Shown here in pieces: positions 1 through 8,532 of a stretch of 19,055 nt of DNA. Both the position numbers and the translations under genes were made by a program. The notes under the pieces are model-generated. The model ran no database searches, was not told the origin of the DNA, and saw nothing but the letters and a program-made list of their open reading frames with translations. The DNA comes from JACDAS01 sp046262415 (lineage in GTDB: Bacteria; Actinomycetota; Thermoleophilia; Gaiellales; Gaiellaceae): the NCBI GenBank assembly GCA_046262415.1, contig JBHEMU010000034.1, positions 1-19,055 of the forward strand, written 5' to 3'. Position 1 is the first letter of the stretch; each line of letters begins with the position of its first letter.

Positions 1-485
1 CTGCCGACGTAGCCGCCGAGCCGGCGGACGGTCCGCTTCGTGCGCACGGTCGCGCGCGAGAGGTCCTCGAGGTTCCCGACGCGCAGCCGCATCCGGATCC
101 GGTAGTCGACCAGGCGCCGGCCCGGCGGGAGCGAGGCTGCGTCCTGGTCTCGGGCGGTCGAGGGCGGTGCCTTCCCTTCCAGCGCTTCGAGAGAGCCGCC
201 CACAAGCACGCGCTTCGTGCGGGAACTCGCGGCGTCGCGCTCCCCGGAGGAGACGAGCCCCTGCACCATCGCGGCGCTGACGACGGCGGCGAGGCTCACC
301 GGCACCAGCACGAGTGCCGCCCGCCGCAACCGCACGCGCTCGAACAGCGAGGGCCGCGGCTCGGGCACCGGCGCCGCGATCGCTCGCACGCGCTCGCGCA
401 GCTCAGGCGGCGCGGCGACCCGGCCCGACCGCAGCTCGCGGACAAGGTCCTCGAAGCGATCGTCGAGGAGCTCAGGCCGCGACAT
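1..485 (-). CDS. DUF4349-like membrane protein, probable anti-sigma partner (partial, 3' end off window)
   Basis: An open frame starts with ATG at 485 and runs off the left edge, giving 161 complete codons. Residues 1-54 are charged and probably cytoplasmic. A hydrophobic segment follows at about 55-78 (LVLVPVSLAAVVSAAMV), then a linker, then a segment at about 123-160 ending RLGGYV. That last segment resembles the start of DUF4349 (beta strand, helix, GGYV); I matched it by eye, without a profile search. The start overlaps the 3' end of the sigma factor gene by 14 nt, so the two are probably translationally coupled. A cytoplasmic N-terminus, one membrane span and an extracytoplasmic domain, made with an ECF sigma factor, is the usual layout of an anti-sigma factor. 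That role is inference: no zinc-binding HxxxCxxC motif is visible in the N-terminal part. Confidence 0.65.
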   Translation of the reverse strand, partial: MSRPELLDDRFEDLVRELRSGRVAAPPELRERVRAIAAPVPEPRPSLFERVRLRRAALVLVPVSLAAVVSAAMVQGLVSSGERDAASSRTKRVLVGGSLEALEGKAPPSTARDQDAASLPPGRRLVDYRIRMRLRVGNLEDLSRATVRTKRTVRRLGGYVG

Positions 486-993
486 GGTCCCTCACCTTCG
501 CCTCGAGCTTCGCGAGGGCCCTGGAGAGCCGCGTCGTGCAGGCCGTCTGGCTGATCCCGAGGAGGCGGGCCGCCCCCGCGGCGTCGAGGTCGAGGATCAC
601 GCGCAGGGCGATCACCTCGCGCTCGCCCGCCGACAGCGAGCCCAGTGCCGCCTCGAGACGGGGTGAAAGCCCCTCGCCGAAGGTGAGCTCCTCGACCCCC
701 GCCGGCTCGCGCAGCGCGTAAGTCGTCTCGCGCCGGCGACGGCGGTCCTCGGCGCGGAAGTGGTCGAGCGCCGTCGAGCGCGCGATCTGGCACAGCCAGG
801 TCTTCGCGCTCGCGCGGCGCGGGTCGTAGCGCCGCCAGTGCCGGCAGGCGCGCTCGAACGTCTCTGCGGTCAGGTCTTCGGCCACGGCTCGGTCCCCCGT
901 GAAGTAGAGAAGGTAGGAGTGCACGTCGTCGAGATGGTCCTCGGCCACCGCGGCGAAGCTCCGCATCGGCCCGGAACCCGTCACCGCGTACAC
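472..993 (-). CDS. ECF-type RNA polymerase sigma factor
   Basis: This 173-residue protein has the two-domain layout of extracytoplasmic-function sigma factors. Region 2 spans about residues 25-80, with the typical AEDLTAETFERA and RASAKTWLCQIARSTALDHFR-like segments that contact core polymerase and the -10 element. Region 4 spans about 112-168 and contains LSAGEREVIALR and a helix-turn-helix at LLGISQTACTTRLSRAL for -35 binding. The longest frame uses GTG at 993. An ATG at 966 (residue 10) would also leave region 2 whole, and neither start has a clear Shine-Dalgarno sequence. It lies 48 nt after the PD40 gene and overlaps the next gene by 14 nt, the arrangement of a sigma/anti-sigma pair. Its target promoters cannot be read from this window. 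Confidence 0.9.
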   Translation of the reverse strand: MYAVTGSGPMRSFAAVAEDHLDDVHSYLLYFTGDRAVAEDLTAETFERACRHWRRYDPRRASAKTWLCQIARSTALDHFRAEDRRRRRETTYALREPAGVEELTFGEGLSPRLEAALGSLSAGEREVIALRVILDLDAAGAARLLGISQTACTTRLSRALAKLEAKVRDHVAA

Positions 994-1041
994 GCTACTT
1001 CTACGCCGCCGCCGCGGCGAGCGTCACCGGTGTCTGAGCCG

Positions 1042-1950
1042 CTACTGCCAGTCGGGCTGGTCGAACGAGACCCGCGGGCTGGCGATCAGCCGCTGCTGGC
1101 CGGACCCGTCCGCGTTCATCACCCAGATCTCCCGGCGGCCGTCGCCCCGCGAGAAGACGATCTTCGTCCCGTCCGGCGACCAGGCCGGGGCGTGCTCGAC
1201 CGCCGGCGTCCGGGTCAGGCGGCGCAGGCCCTTCCGGTCCGGCCCGACGACGTAGATGTCGGGCCGCCTGCCGCCGATGAAGACGATCCGGCGCCCGTTC
1301 GGAGACCAGTCGGGCTCGCCGGCGCCGCCCGGCAGATTCGTGAGCTGGCGGATGCCGGTTCCCTTGATGCTCACGACGTAGATCTCGGAGCTCGGCAGCG
1401 TCCGGTTGGGGCCGCTCGAGAACGCGAGCCGGTCGCCGCCCGGCGACCATGTCGGGCTCCGGAGCGGCAGCTCGGCGGTGATCTTGCGGACCGTCGTCCC
1501 GTCCTGCCCGAGCAGGTTGACGCCCTGGTCGCCGGCGAAGGCGATCTGCTTGCCGTTCGGGGACCATTCCGGGTCGTGCTCCTCGATCGTGTTGAACGTG
1601 AGTTGCCGGACGTCGTCGCCGGCGCCGTTCATGACGAAGATCTCGTCGCTCGCCGCGTAGGAGGGGTCGCCGCCCCGGTTGCTCATGAAGGCGATCTCGC
1701 TGCGGTCGGGCGACCAGGAGGGCTCGCCGCTGTAGCGGCCCGACCCGGGCAGACGCAGCAGCCCGCTGCCGTCCGCGGCGGCGACGAAGACGAAGACCCG
1801 CCCACGACCGGGGCCCGACAGGATCTTCCCCTCGAGCGCGATCCTCCCTGCTGCCGCGGCGCCCGGGGCCTGCGCGCCGCCCCCGGCAGCCCCCGCCGCG
1901 AGCAGGGCAAGCAGGAGCGAGGCGCCTGCGGCTGCGAGGTGCCTGGTCAT
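1042..1950 (-). CDS. Secreted PD40/TolB-like beta-propeller protein
   Basis: The 302-residue product begins with a Sec-type signal peptide (MTRHLAAAGASLLLALLAAG, then GGGAQA with a likely cleavage site near residue 28). The rest is built from WD40-like PD40 blades of the TolB propeller type, marked by repeats of WSPxxxxIxF: WSPDRSEIAF, WSPNGKQIAF, WSPGGDRLAF, WSPNGRRIVF and WSPDGTKIVF. Each is preceded by IxVMNxDGxxxRQLT-like strands. The protein stops at FDQPDWQ, at the first strand of a sixth unit, which could close the propeller. There is no lipobox cysteine, so it is probably exported to the cell surface or medium. Its ATG overlaps the opcA stop (ATGA). No enzymatic motif is visible. PD40 proteins usually bind proteins or glycans, and the role here is unknown. 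Confidence 0.85.
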   Translation of the reverse strand: MTRHLAAAGASLLLALLAAGAAGGGAQAPGAAAAGRIALEGKILSGPGRGRVFVFVAAADGSGLLRLPGSGRYSGEPSWSPDRSEIAFMSNRGGDPSYAASDEIFVMNGAGDDVRQLTFNTIEEHDPEWSPNGKQIAFAGDQGVNLLGQDGTTVRKITAELPLRSPTWSPGGDRLAFSSGPNRTLPSSEIYVVSIKGTGIRQLTNLPGGAGEPDWSPNGRRIVFIGGRRPDIYVVGPDRKGLRRLTRTPAVEHAPAWSPDGTKIVFSRGDGRREIWVMNADGSGQQRLIASPRVSFDQPDWQ

Positions 1951-2864
1951 CGCGCTGCTGTTACCCCGTTTGCGCCGAAAGCAACCGCCGCCAGCGCCGC
2001 CTGCTCGTAGACCCTGTCACGGCCGTACACCTCGAGCTCGTCCGAGAGCAGGTCGCTCGGGGTCTTCGCCTCGCCCGGAGGAGGCTCCACCGGCCTGCCG
2101 TCGAGGTCGATCTCCGAAAGCAGGTCGTGGGCCTCGAGGACGACCTCGAGGTCACGCCGCAGCCGCGCCCTCAGCCAGCCGGCGAGGAGGAGCCCGAGCG
2201 CCCTCGGCGCGCGGACCCGCACCCGCCGCACCTCGGCGATCCCGGGCCACAGCGCGGCCACCTCCCGGCGCCAGCGGAGCGTCCGCGACCAGGCGATGTC
2301 CGACACGGCCGCCCGGTCGAAGCACCGGCCGAGCTGCGCGTAGGCGGCCGGGAGCTCGTCCCACTCGGTCGAGTCGACGATCACGCGGTCGGTGACGCCC
2401 AGCAGCTGCTCGAAGGGAGGCGTCCCGAACGGCGGTTGCCCGCGCCAGCGGAGGAAGACGGGCAGGTCGGTGACGAGGAGGGGCGAGACGACGCTCGCAG
2501 GCGCGCTCGCGCGCGGCCCGTGGAGATGGATGCGGATCACCTCGGCGGCGACGTGGCGGCAGAGGCCCTTCACGTCGTAGGACTCGAGCGCAACCTCCGC
2601 GTCGAGCGCGTCACGCGCCGACTCGGGCTCCGGGAACAGCACGATCGCGCGCGAGGGATGGCGCTCGGCCAGGCCGGCCATCACCTCCTCGACCGCCGTC
2701 CGCCAGCGGCGCGGGGCCCAGACGACGTGCGTGAGCACGCTCGTCCTCAGATCCGGCCCGTCCTCGTCGTTCGCGTCTCGCTCGCGCAGCAGCGAGATCG
2801 CCCGCTCGACGTCGGCCAGCCTGACGTCCGTCCCCGCCCACTGGTCGACGTGCGCGATGGCCAT
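1947..2864 (-). CDS. opcA: OpcA, glucose-6-phosphate dehydrogenase assembly protein
   Basis: The 305-residue protein matches the OpcA family, known from cyanobacteria and actinobacteria as an allosteric or assembly factor for glucose-6-phosphate dehydrogenase. Features seen include RTSVLTHVVWAPRR near the N-terminus, HPSRAIVLFPEPES at about 69-82, the segment LLVTDLPVFLRWRGQPPF at about 128-145, and GLLLAGWLRARLRRDL at about 223-238. Location directly after zwf supports the call. ATG at 2864 is preceded by AAGG in TGACAAGGCG, a plausible ribosome binding site. Its 3' end overlaps the propeller gene by 4 nt. Upstream, a duplicated zwf tail (2878-2940) fills most of the 132-nt gap to zwf. The stop codon of that duplicate sits only 13 nt before the opcA start. 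Confidence 0.92.
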   Translation of the reverse strand: MAIAHVDQWAGTDVRLADVERAISLLRERDANDEDGPDLRTSVLTHVVWAPRRWRTAVEEVMAGLAERHPSRAIVLFPEPESARDALDAEVALESYDVKGLCRHVAAEVIRIHLHGPRASAPASVVSPLLVTDLPVFLRWRGQPPFGTPPFEQLLGVTDRVIVDSTEWDELPAAYAQLGRCFDRAAVSDIAWSRTLRWRREVAALWPGIAEVRRVRVRAPRALGLLLAGWLRARLRRDLEVVLEAHDLLSEIDLDGRPVEPPPGEAKTPSDLLSDELEVYGRDRVYEQAALAAVAFGANGVTAAR

Positions 2865-2877
2865 CAGCTGCGCCTTG

Positions 2878-2940
2878 TCAGTTTCTTCGCCACTGCCGCC
2901 CGTGACGGGCGAGCAGGTCGTCAGAAGACGGCGGCCCCCA
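2878..2940 (-). pseudogene. Duplicated 3' end of a zwf gene (remnant, 20 codons plus stop)
   Basis: Read on the minus strand, 2940 to 2878 encodes WGPPSSDDLLARHGRQWRRN and a TGA. The true zwf end at 3059-2997 encodes the same residues except the last (T). The two 63-nt blocks lie 119 nt apart and differ at 7 positions. Six of these are silent third-position changes (TCG/TCT, TCC/TCT, CTC/CTG, GGA/GGG, CGA/CGG, CGG/CGA) and one changes T to N. The remnant has no start codon of its own and is out of frame with zwf. Weaker similarity may extend to about 2972 with small gaps. Its stop is 13 nt from the opcA ATG, so it looks like the original zwf terminus left after recombination. Confidence 0.8.
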
Positions 2941-2996
2941 CGCTACGCGTCCTGGGATCTGGGACAGGGCCAGACGAGGTACGGGCCAGCGGCGCA

Positions 2997-4510
2997 TCAG
3001 GTTCTCCGCCACTGTCGTCCGTGACGGGCGAGGAGGTCGTCGGACGACGGCGGCCCCCAGGTACCGGCTTCGTAGTTCGGGAACACGGGCCGGTCGCGCT
3101 GCCAGGCCGCGACGATCGCGTCCACGAGCGCCCACTGCTCGTCGACCTCGTCCTCGCGCGTGAACAGGGTGGCGTCGCCGAGGAGGGTGTCGAGGAGCAG
3201 GCGCTCGTAGGCCTCGGGGAGGCCGGTGCGGAAGGCGCCGCCGTAGAGGAAGTCCATGTGCACGGTCCGGATCGTCATCCCCTGCCCGGGCACCTTGGCT
3301 CCGATCGCGAGCGAGACGCCCTCGTCGGGCTGCACGTGGACGATCAGGACGTTCGGCCGCAGCCCCTCGGCCGCCAGCTCCTCGAAGGGCGGATGCGGGG
3401 CACGCTTGAACTGGATCGCGATCGTGGTCTCGCGGCGCGGCTGGCGCTTCCCCGCGCGGACGTAGAACGGGGTGTCGGCCCAGCGCCAGTTGTCGACCAT
3501 CAGCTCGGCGGCGACGTAGGTCTCGGTGAGCGACCCGGGCGCGACGCCGGGCTCCTCGCGGTAGCCGGGCACCTCGCCGCCCTCGATGAAGCCGCGGCCG
3601 TACTGCCCGCGGACGACGGCGTCCGGGCCGGGTGTCCGCAGCGAGCGCAGCACCTTCACCTTCTCGTTGCGGACCGAGTCGGCCGTGAAGTCGATCGGCG
3701 GCTCCATCGCGGTCAGCGTCAGGAGCTGCAGCAGGTGGTTCTGGAAGATGTCGCGGATCGCGCCGGCGCGCTCGTAGAAGTCGGCCCGGTTCTCGATCCC
3801 GATCGACTCCGCGACGGTGATCTGCACGTGGTCGACGAACTGGCGGTTCCAGATCGGCTCGAAGATGCCGTTCGCGAACCGGAGCGCGAGCATGTTCTGA
3901 ACCGTCTCCTTGCCGAGGTAGTGGTCGATCCGGAAGATCTCGCCCTCGGCGAAGTGGCCGTGGATGCGCTCGTTCAGGTCGATCGCGGAGGCGCGGTCGC
4001 TTCCGAACGGCTTCTCGACCACCAGCCGCGTCCAACCGTCCGTCCGGCGCCGGGCGCCGAGCTCGTCGGCCAGCGTCGCGATCGCGACCGGCGGCACGGC
4101 GAGGTAGTAGACGCGGTTTCCGCGGGTGCCCCGCTCCTCGTCCACCTCGTCGAGGACGGCGACGAGCCGCGCCCAGCCGTGCGGGTCGTCGAACTCCGCA
4201 GTCACGTAGCGCATCCCCTCGGCGAGGCTCTCCCAGACGTCCTCGCGCAGCTCGTCGCGCGAGTGCTGCTCGACCGCCTCACGCATACGCTGCCGGAACT
4301 CCTCGTCGGTCTCCTCGCTGCGCGCGACGCCGACGACCGCGAATCGCTCGGGCAGGAGGCCGCGCGCGGCGAGGGAGTAGATCGCAGGGAACAGCTTGCG
4401 CCTGGTCAGGTCGCCGGAGGCGCCGAAGATCACGAGCACGCAGGGATCGGGGCGGCGGCGCAGCCGCAGGCCCTCGAGCAGCGGATTCTCCTGCGTCTGC
4501 ACCGCGGCGG

Positions 4511-4514
<4 letters not shown>
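2997..4514 (-). CDS. zwf: Glucose-6-phosphate 1-dehydrogenase
   Basis: The 505-residue enzyme oxidises glucose-6-phosphate to 6-phosphogluconolactone with reduction of NAD(P)+, the entry step of the oxidative pentose phosphate pathway. Motifs are intact: the coenzyme-binding FGASGDLTRRKL at about 30-41, EKPFG at 167-171, the substrate-binding RIDHYLGKE at 195-203, and RDIFQNHLLQ at about 254-263 with the catalytic histidine. The C-terminal domain contains YVRAGKR and ends TWGPPSSDDLLARHGRQWRR. Length is normal for the family. The ATG at 4514 overlaps the gnd stop (ATGA), so zwf is translated after gnd in the same operon. The last 63 nt recur downstream at 2878-2940. The partner assembly gene opcA follows. 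Confidence 0.97.
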
Positions 4515-5385
<871 letters not shown>

Positions 5386-5389
<4 letters not shown>

Positions 5390-6747
5390 CGGCGTGCCTC
5401 CTCCAGGTTGACGCGGGCGACGCGACGGCCGCGCTCCCGCAGTGCCCCGTAGTCTCCGTCGGCCTGCGCGCGGATCAGCTCGCCGAAGCCGAACCTCTGC
5501 CCGGGGATCGCGAGCTCGTCACCCGTGTCGTCGACCACCTGGACGAACACCCCGGTCCGGGGGCCGCCCTTGTGCAGCTGGCCCGTCGAGTGCAGGTAGC
5601 GCGGGCCGAGGCCGACCGAGACGGGCAATCCTGTCGCCTGCGCGCGCTCGACCAGGGGCTCGAGCTCGCCCTCCCGCGCCGGGTCGACGAATGCCTGGAT
5701 GCAGACGTAGCCGCCGGCGCGCGCGGCGCCCAGGACCGCCTCCACCGTCTCTTCGGGACCAGTCTCCGGGCCTGGCCCCCGGACCTGTCCCGAAAGGAGA
5801 GCGGCGGTCCGGTCCTTGGCCTCCTGGACGTTCGGCTGGTCGAACGGGTTGACGCCGAGGATCGAGCCGGCGACCGCGGTCGCGAACTCCCAGCGGAAGA
5901 ATTCCCGACCGAGCTCGTACGGATCGGAGACGCGGACCTCGTGCCGCTGGACGTCCGCGCCCTCGCCCGGGTGCAGGACCGGGACGAGCCCCTTGCCCTC
6001 CTTGCCGGTCGACTCCGCGAGCAGCTGCTCGACCCAGAGCCCGAAGCCCGCGGGACTCGAGACGAGCCCGACCTTGTCGCGCCCGGCGCGCCAGCCCTCG
6101 CCGAGCGCCAGGCCGAGCTCCAACCCGGGGTTTTCCTCGGCGAGCCTGCACGCCTCGCGCATCTCCTCGACCCGGTCGAGGAAGCGGGGCAGGTCGACGC
6201 CGAGCAGCACGGCCGGCACGAGGCCGAAGGCCGACAGGGCGGAGTAGCGCCCTCCGATCGTCGGCTCCCCGGGGAACACGTGCAGGAACGAGCGCTCGGC
6301 CGCGAGCTGCTCGAGCGCGGAGCCGGGATCGGTGATCGCGAGGAAGCGGTCGCCGCGACGGCCGCACCACTCCCAGAAGAACTCCGTGTGCGACCGGGTC
6401 TCCAGCGTCGACCCGGACTTCGACGCCGCCAGGAAGAGCGTCCGCTCGGGATCGAGCCGCTCGGCCAGACGCCTGATCGCGGCCGGATGCGTCGTGTCGA
6501 GGACGTGGAAGCCGTCGATGCCGAAGGTCCGGCGCAGTACCTCGGGCGCCAGGCTCGACCCGCCCATCCCGAGCAGGACGATCTCGCCGGGCTCGGCGCG
6601 GCCGGCGACCTCGACCAGCTCCGGGGCCCGCTCGCGCATGCGCGCCGGCTCGTCCAGCCAGCCGAGCCAGTGCGCCTCGTCCCGCCCGGTCCAGACGGTC
6701 GGGTCGTGCGCCCAGATGCGCTCGACGAGCTCCTGCCGCCCGCTCAC
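5386..6747 (-). CDS. pgi: Glucose-6-phosphate isomerase, of the type found in transaldolase-Pgi fusions
   Basis: From GTG at 6747 the product has 453 residues and interconverts glucose-6-phosphate and fructose-6-phosphate. Visible motifs: LLGMGGSSLAPEV (58-70), sugar-phosphate binding AASKSGSTLET (108-118), GGRYSALSAFGLVPA (165-179), NPFDQPNVQEAK (300-311) and GPRYLHSTGQLHKGGP (381-396). The last is typical of Pgi domains fused to transaldolase. The start is uncertain: no Shine-Dalgarno sequence precedes the GTG, the first ATG in frame is well inside the protein, and the frame stays open far upstream through the repeats and beneath tal. The 3' end overlaps gnd by ATGA. A palindrome lies inside the coding sequence (5752-5794) and encodes a GQVRGPGPETGPEE linker. 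Confidence 0.93.
5752..5794. repeat. Palindrome embedded in frame in pgi
   Basis: The outer arms TTCGGGAC (5752-5759) and GTCCCGAA (5787-5794) are perfect inverted repeats. The inner arms TCCGGG (5765-5770) and CCCGGA (5778-5783) are also perfect, around a 7-nt loop. Together they form a 14-bp interrupted stem. It encodes the low-complexity stretch SGQVRGPGPETGPEE between the NPFDQP motif and the C-terminal domain. This looks like a small palindromic element accepted into a surface loop, but I cannot see the insertion edges without homologues. Confidence 0.6.
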
Positions 6748-6775
6748 GACGGCGAGTGTCGCAGGTGGAGCGCCG

Positions 6776-6874
6776 CTGGGAGGGTGGGTCTCTACCCCCG
6801 GATGCGCTCGTGCGGTCGGCCCAGACGGAGCCCGGGCAAGCCCGCGCTCCTGAGGTCGGCGTCGCAAGCGACGC
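6776..6874 (+). repeat. REP-like hairpin repeat, copy 1
   Basis: This is the first of two tandem units of 97-99 bp between tal and pgi. The unit contains GGGTCTCTACCC near its left end, an imperfect stem with arms GGAGCCCGGGC and GCCCGCGCTCC, and at its right end the perfect stem GGCGTCGC/GCGACGCC around AA (6858-6875). It differs from copy 2 by three substitutions and a 2-nt indel. The base run CGCCGCTGGGAG just before it resembles the junction between copies 1 and 2, so a further decayed unit may have existed. Confidence 0.9.
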
Positions 6875-6974
6875 CTGGGAGCGTGGATCTCTACCCGGAT
6901 GCGCTCGTGCGGTCGGCCCAGACGGAGCCCGGGCAAGCCCGTGCTCCTGAGGTCGGCGTCGCAAGCGACGCCTA
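6875..6974 (+). repeat. REP-like hairpin repeat, copy 2, ending in the tal stop codon
   Basis: Second tandem unit, nearly identical to copy 1. Its two main hairpins lie at 6924-6947 and 6955-6972. Read on the minus strand, the unit begins GTAG followed at once by the GGCGTCGC stem. The TAG inside that tetranucleotide is the stop codon of tal (6974-6972). A GTAG foot before a hairpin is a known feature of bacterial REP elements moved by TnpA-REP proteins. The match here is by eye only. Confidence 0.9.
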
Positions 6975-8084
6975 CGCGCCCACCAGCTCGCCGCGCTTGG
7001 CCCGGATTCCTTCGAGCAGCTGCTCGAACGAGTCGGCGAACTTGTCCACTCCCTCCTGCTCGAGGGTCGCGACCACGTCGTCGTAGTCCACGCCGGCGCG
7101 GGCGAGCCGCTGCAGCAAGTCGTGTGCCTCGTCCACGCCGCGCTCCAGCGTCGGAGCGACCCGGCCGTGGTCCTGAAATGCCTCGATCGTCTCGTCCGGC
7201 ATCGTGTTCACCGTCTCGGGCCCGATCAGCTCCTCGACGTAGAGGACGTCCCGGTAGGCCGGGTTCTTCGTCGACGTCGAGGCCCAGAGGCAACGCTGCT
7301 TCGTGGCGCCCTTCGAGGCGAGGAACTCCCAGCGCTCGCCGGAGAAGATCTCCCCGTACCGCCGGTAGGCGAGCTTCGCGTTCGCGATCGCGAGCCGGCC
7401 GCGGAGCTCCAGCGCCCCGCCGCCGATCGCCTCCAGCCGCCGGTCGGCCTCGGTGTCCACGCGAGAGACGAAGAAGCTCGCGACCGACGCGACCCTCGCC
7501 GGGTCGCCGCCTGCGGCGACCAGTCGCTCGAGCCCGCGCAGGTAGGCCTCGGCGACGGCCGCGTAGCGATCGAGCGAGAAGATCAACGTGATGTTGATCG
7601 AGCGGCCGGCGGCGATGCAGTCCTCGATCGCGGGGAGGCCGGGCAGCGTGGCCGGGATCTTCACGAACAGGTTCGGCCGGTCGACCCACTCGTGCAGGCG
7701 GATCGCCTCCTCGTACGTCGCCTCCGTCTCGTAGGCGAGGGTCGGGTCGACCTCGAGGGAGACGTAGCCGTCCTGGCCCTTGCCGCCGTCCCAGACCGGC
7801 CGCAGCAGGTCGCAGGCGGCCTGGATGTCGGAGACCGCGAGCTGCAGGAAGACCTCCTTCGCCTCCGTCTCGTCCGCGAGCTGGCGCAGCTGCTCGTCGT
7901 AGGCGTCGCCCTGCGAGATCGCCTTCTGGAAGATCGTCGGGTTGGACGTGACGCCGACGACGGCGTCCTCGCGCATCAGGCGGGCGAGCTCGCCGCCGTG
8001 GATCGAGGTACGGGAGAGGTTGTCGATCCAGACGCTCTGGCCGAGCGCCGAGAGCTCATGGAGCGGCGAGCTGTTCCTAGGCAT
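6972..8084 (-). CDS. tal: Transaldolase
   Basis: The 370-residue enzyme moves a dihydroxyacetone unit between sugar phosphates in the non-oxidative pentose phosphate pathway. Motifs: WIDNLSR (19-25), GVTSNPTIFQKAI (44-56), NLFVKIPAT with the Schiff-base lysine K142, SINITLIFS (162-170), and the later GATKQRCLWASTSTKNPAY. Length fits the 360-380-residue transaldolase subfamily common in actinobacteria. ATG at 8084 has a strong ribosome binding site (AAAAGGAG, 5 nt away) lying inside the rpiB 3' end. The gene overlaps rpiB by 8 nt. Its TAG stop is formed by the edge of repeat copy 2. Homologous transaldolases in several lineages are fused to the Pgi domain encoded just downstream. Confidence 0.96.
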   Translation of the reverse strand: MPRNSSPLHELSALGQSVWIDNLSRTSIHGGELARLMREDAVVGVTSNPTIFQKAISQGDAYDEQLRQLADETEAKEVFLQLAVSDIQAACDLLRPVWDGGKGQDGYVSLEVDPTLAYETEATYEEAIRLHEWVDRPNLFVKIPATLPGLPAIEDCIAAGRSINITLIFSLDRYAAVAEAYLRGLERLVAAGGDPARVASVASFFVSRVDTEADRRLEAIGGGALELRGRLAIANAKLAYRRYGEIFSGERWEFLASKGATKQRCLWASTSTKNPAYRDVLYVEELIGPETVNTMPDETIEAFQDHGRVAPTLERGVDEAHDLLQRLARAGVDYDDVVATLEQEGVDKFADSFEQLLEGIRAKRGELVGA

Positions 8085-8532
8085 GGGTCTCCTTTTCGAG
8101 GGCTTCGATCTGCTCCAGCCGCCGGACGTACCGCTCGCCGCCGTCGAACCTGGCCGCCAGAAAGGCGCGGACGAGCTCGGCGGCGAGCGACGGTCCGACG
8201 ATCTCGGAACCGAGGCAGAGGACGTTCATGTCGTCGTGCTCGACGCCCTGGTGCGCCGAGTAGACGTCATGGCAGATCGCGGCGCGCACGCCCGGGAGCT
8301 TGCACGCGGCGATCGAGGCGCCGACGCCGGAGCCGCAGACGAGAATGCCCCGGGCGGCGTCGCCGGAGCGCACAGCCTCTCCGACCTCGCGCGCCTTGTC
8401 GGGGTAGTCGACGCGGACGGACGCGTCCCGGGCGCCCAGGTCGAGCGGGTCGTGACCGCCGGCACCTAGTTCCTCCAGGATCGACTCGCGGAGCCTGACG
8501 CCACGATGGTCGAAGGCGACCGCGACTCTCAT
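8077..8532 (-). CDS. rpiB: Ribose-5-phosphate isomerase B
   Basis: The 151-residue protein is of normal RpiB/LacAB size and interconverts ribulose-5-phosphate and ribose-5-phosphate. Seen are AFDHRGVRL at 6-14 (most relatives have DHAG), VDYPDKA at 41-47, and the active-site loop LVCGSGVGASIAACK with C66 at the position of the E. coli RpiB nucleophile. HDDMNVLCLGSE follows at about 99-110 with the conserved H99. ATG at 8532 overlaps the stop of the DUF2339 gene (ATGA), and the 3' end overlaps tal by 8 nt. Translation of rpiB may therefore depend on the upstream membrane protein gene. Activity on allose-6-phosphate or another aldose cannot be excluded by eye. Confidence 0.93.
   Translation of the reverse strand: MRVAVAFDHRGVRLRESILEELGAGGHDPLDLGARDASVRVDYPDKAREVGEAVRSGDAARGILVCGSGVGASIAACKLPGVRAAICHDVYSAHQGVEHDDMNVLCLGSEIVGPSLAAELVRAFLAARFDGGERYVRRLEQIEALEKETHA

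Noticed and set aside
994..1041. Terminator between the PD40 gene and the sigma factor gene
   Set aside because: The 48-nt gap holds only a GC-rich run and a short ACCGGT palindrome. There is no stable stem and no U-tract.
2941..2996. Possible second copy of the pgi palindrome in the zwf scar (shared GGGACAGG followed by GGCCAG/GCCAG)
   Set aside because: Only an 8-base match plus a short flank in GC-rich DNA. There is no inverted repeat at this site, so chance is a sufficient explanation.
6748..6971. CRISPR array in the tal-pgi spacer
   Set aside because: The repeated unit is about 99 bp with no spacer sequences between copies and strong internal hairpins, and there are no cas genes. This fits a REP-like repeat.
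7000..7689. N-terminal extension of pgi to the start of the 767-codon open frame
   Set aside because: The extra region is antisense-like Arg/Ala/Gly sequence that overlaps most of tal in another frame. No Pgi family motif extends there.
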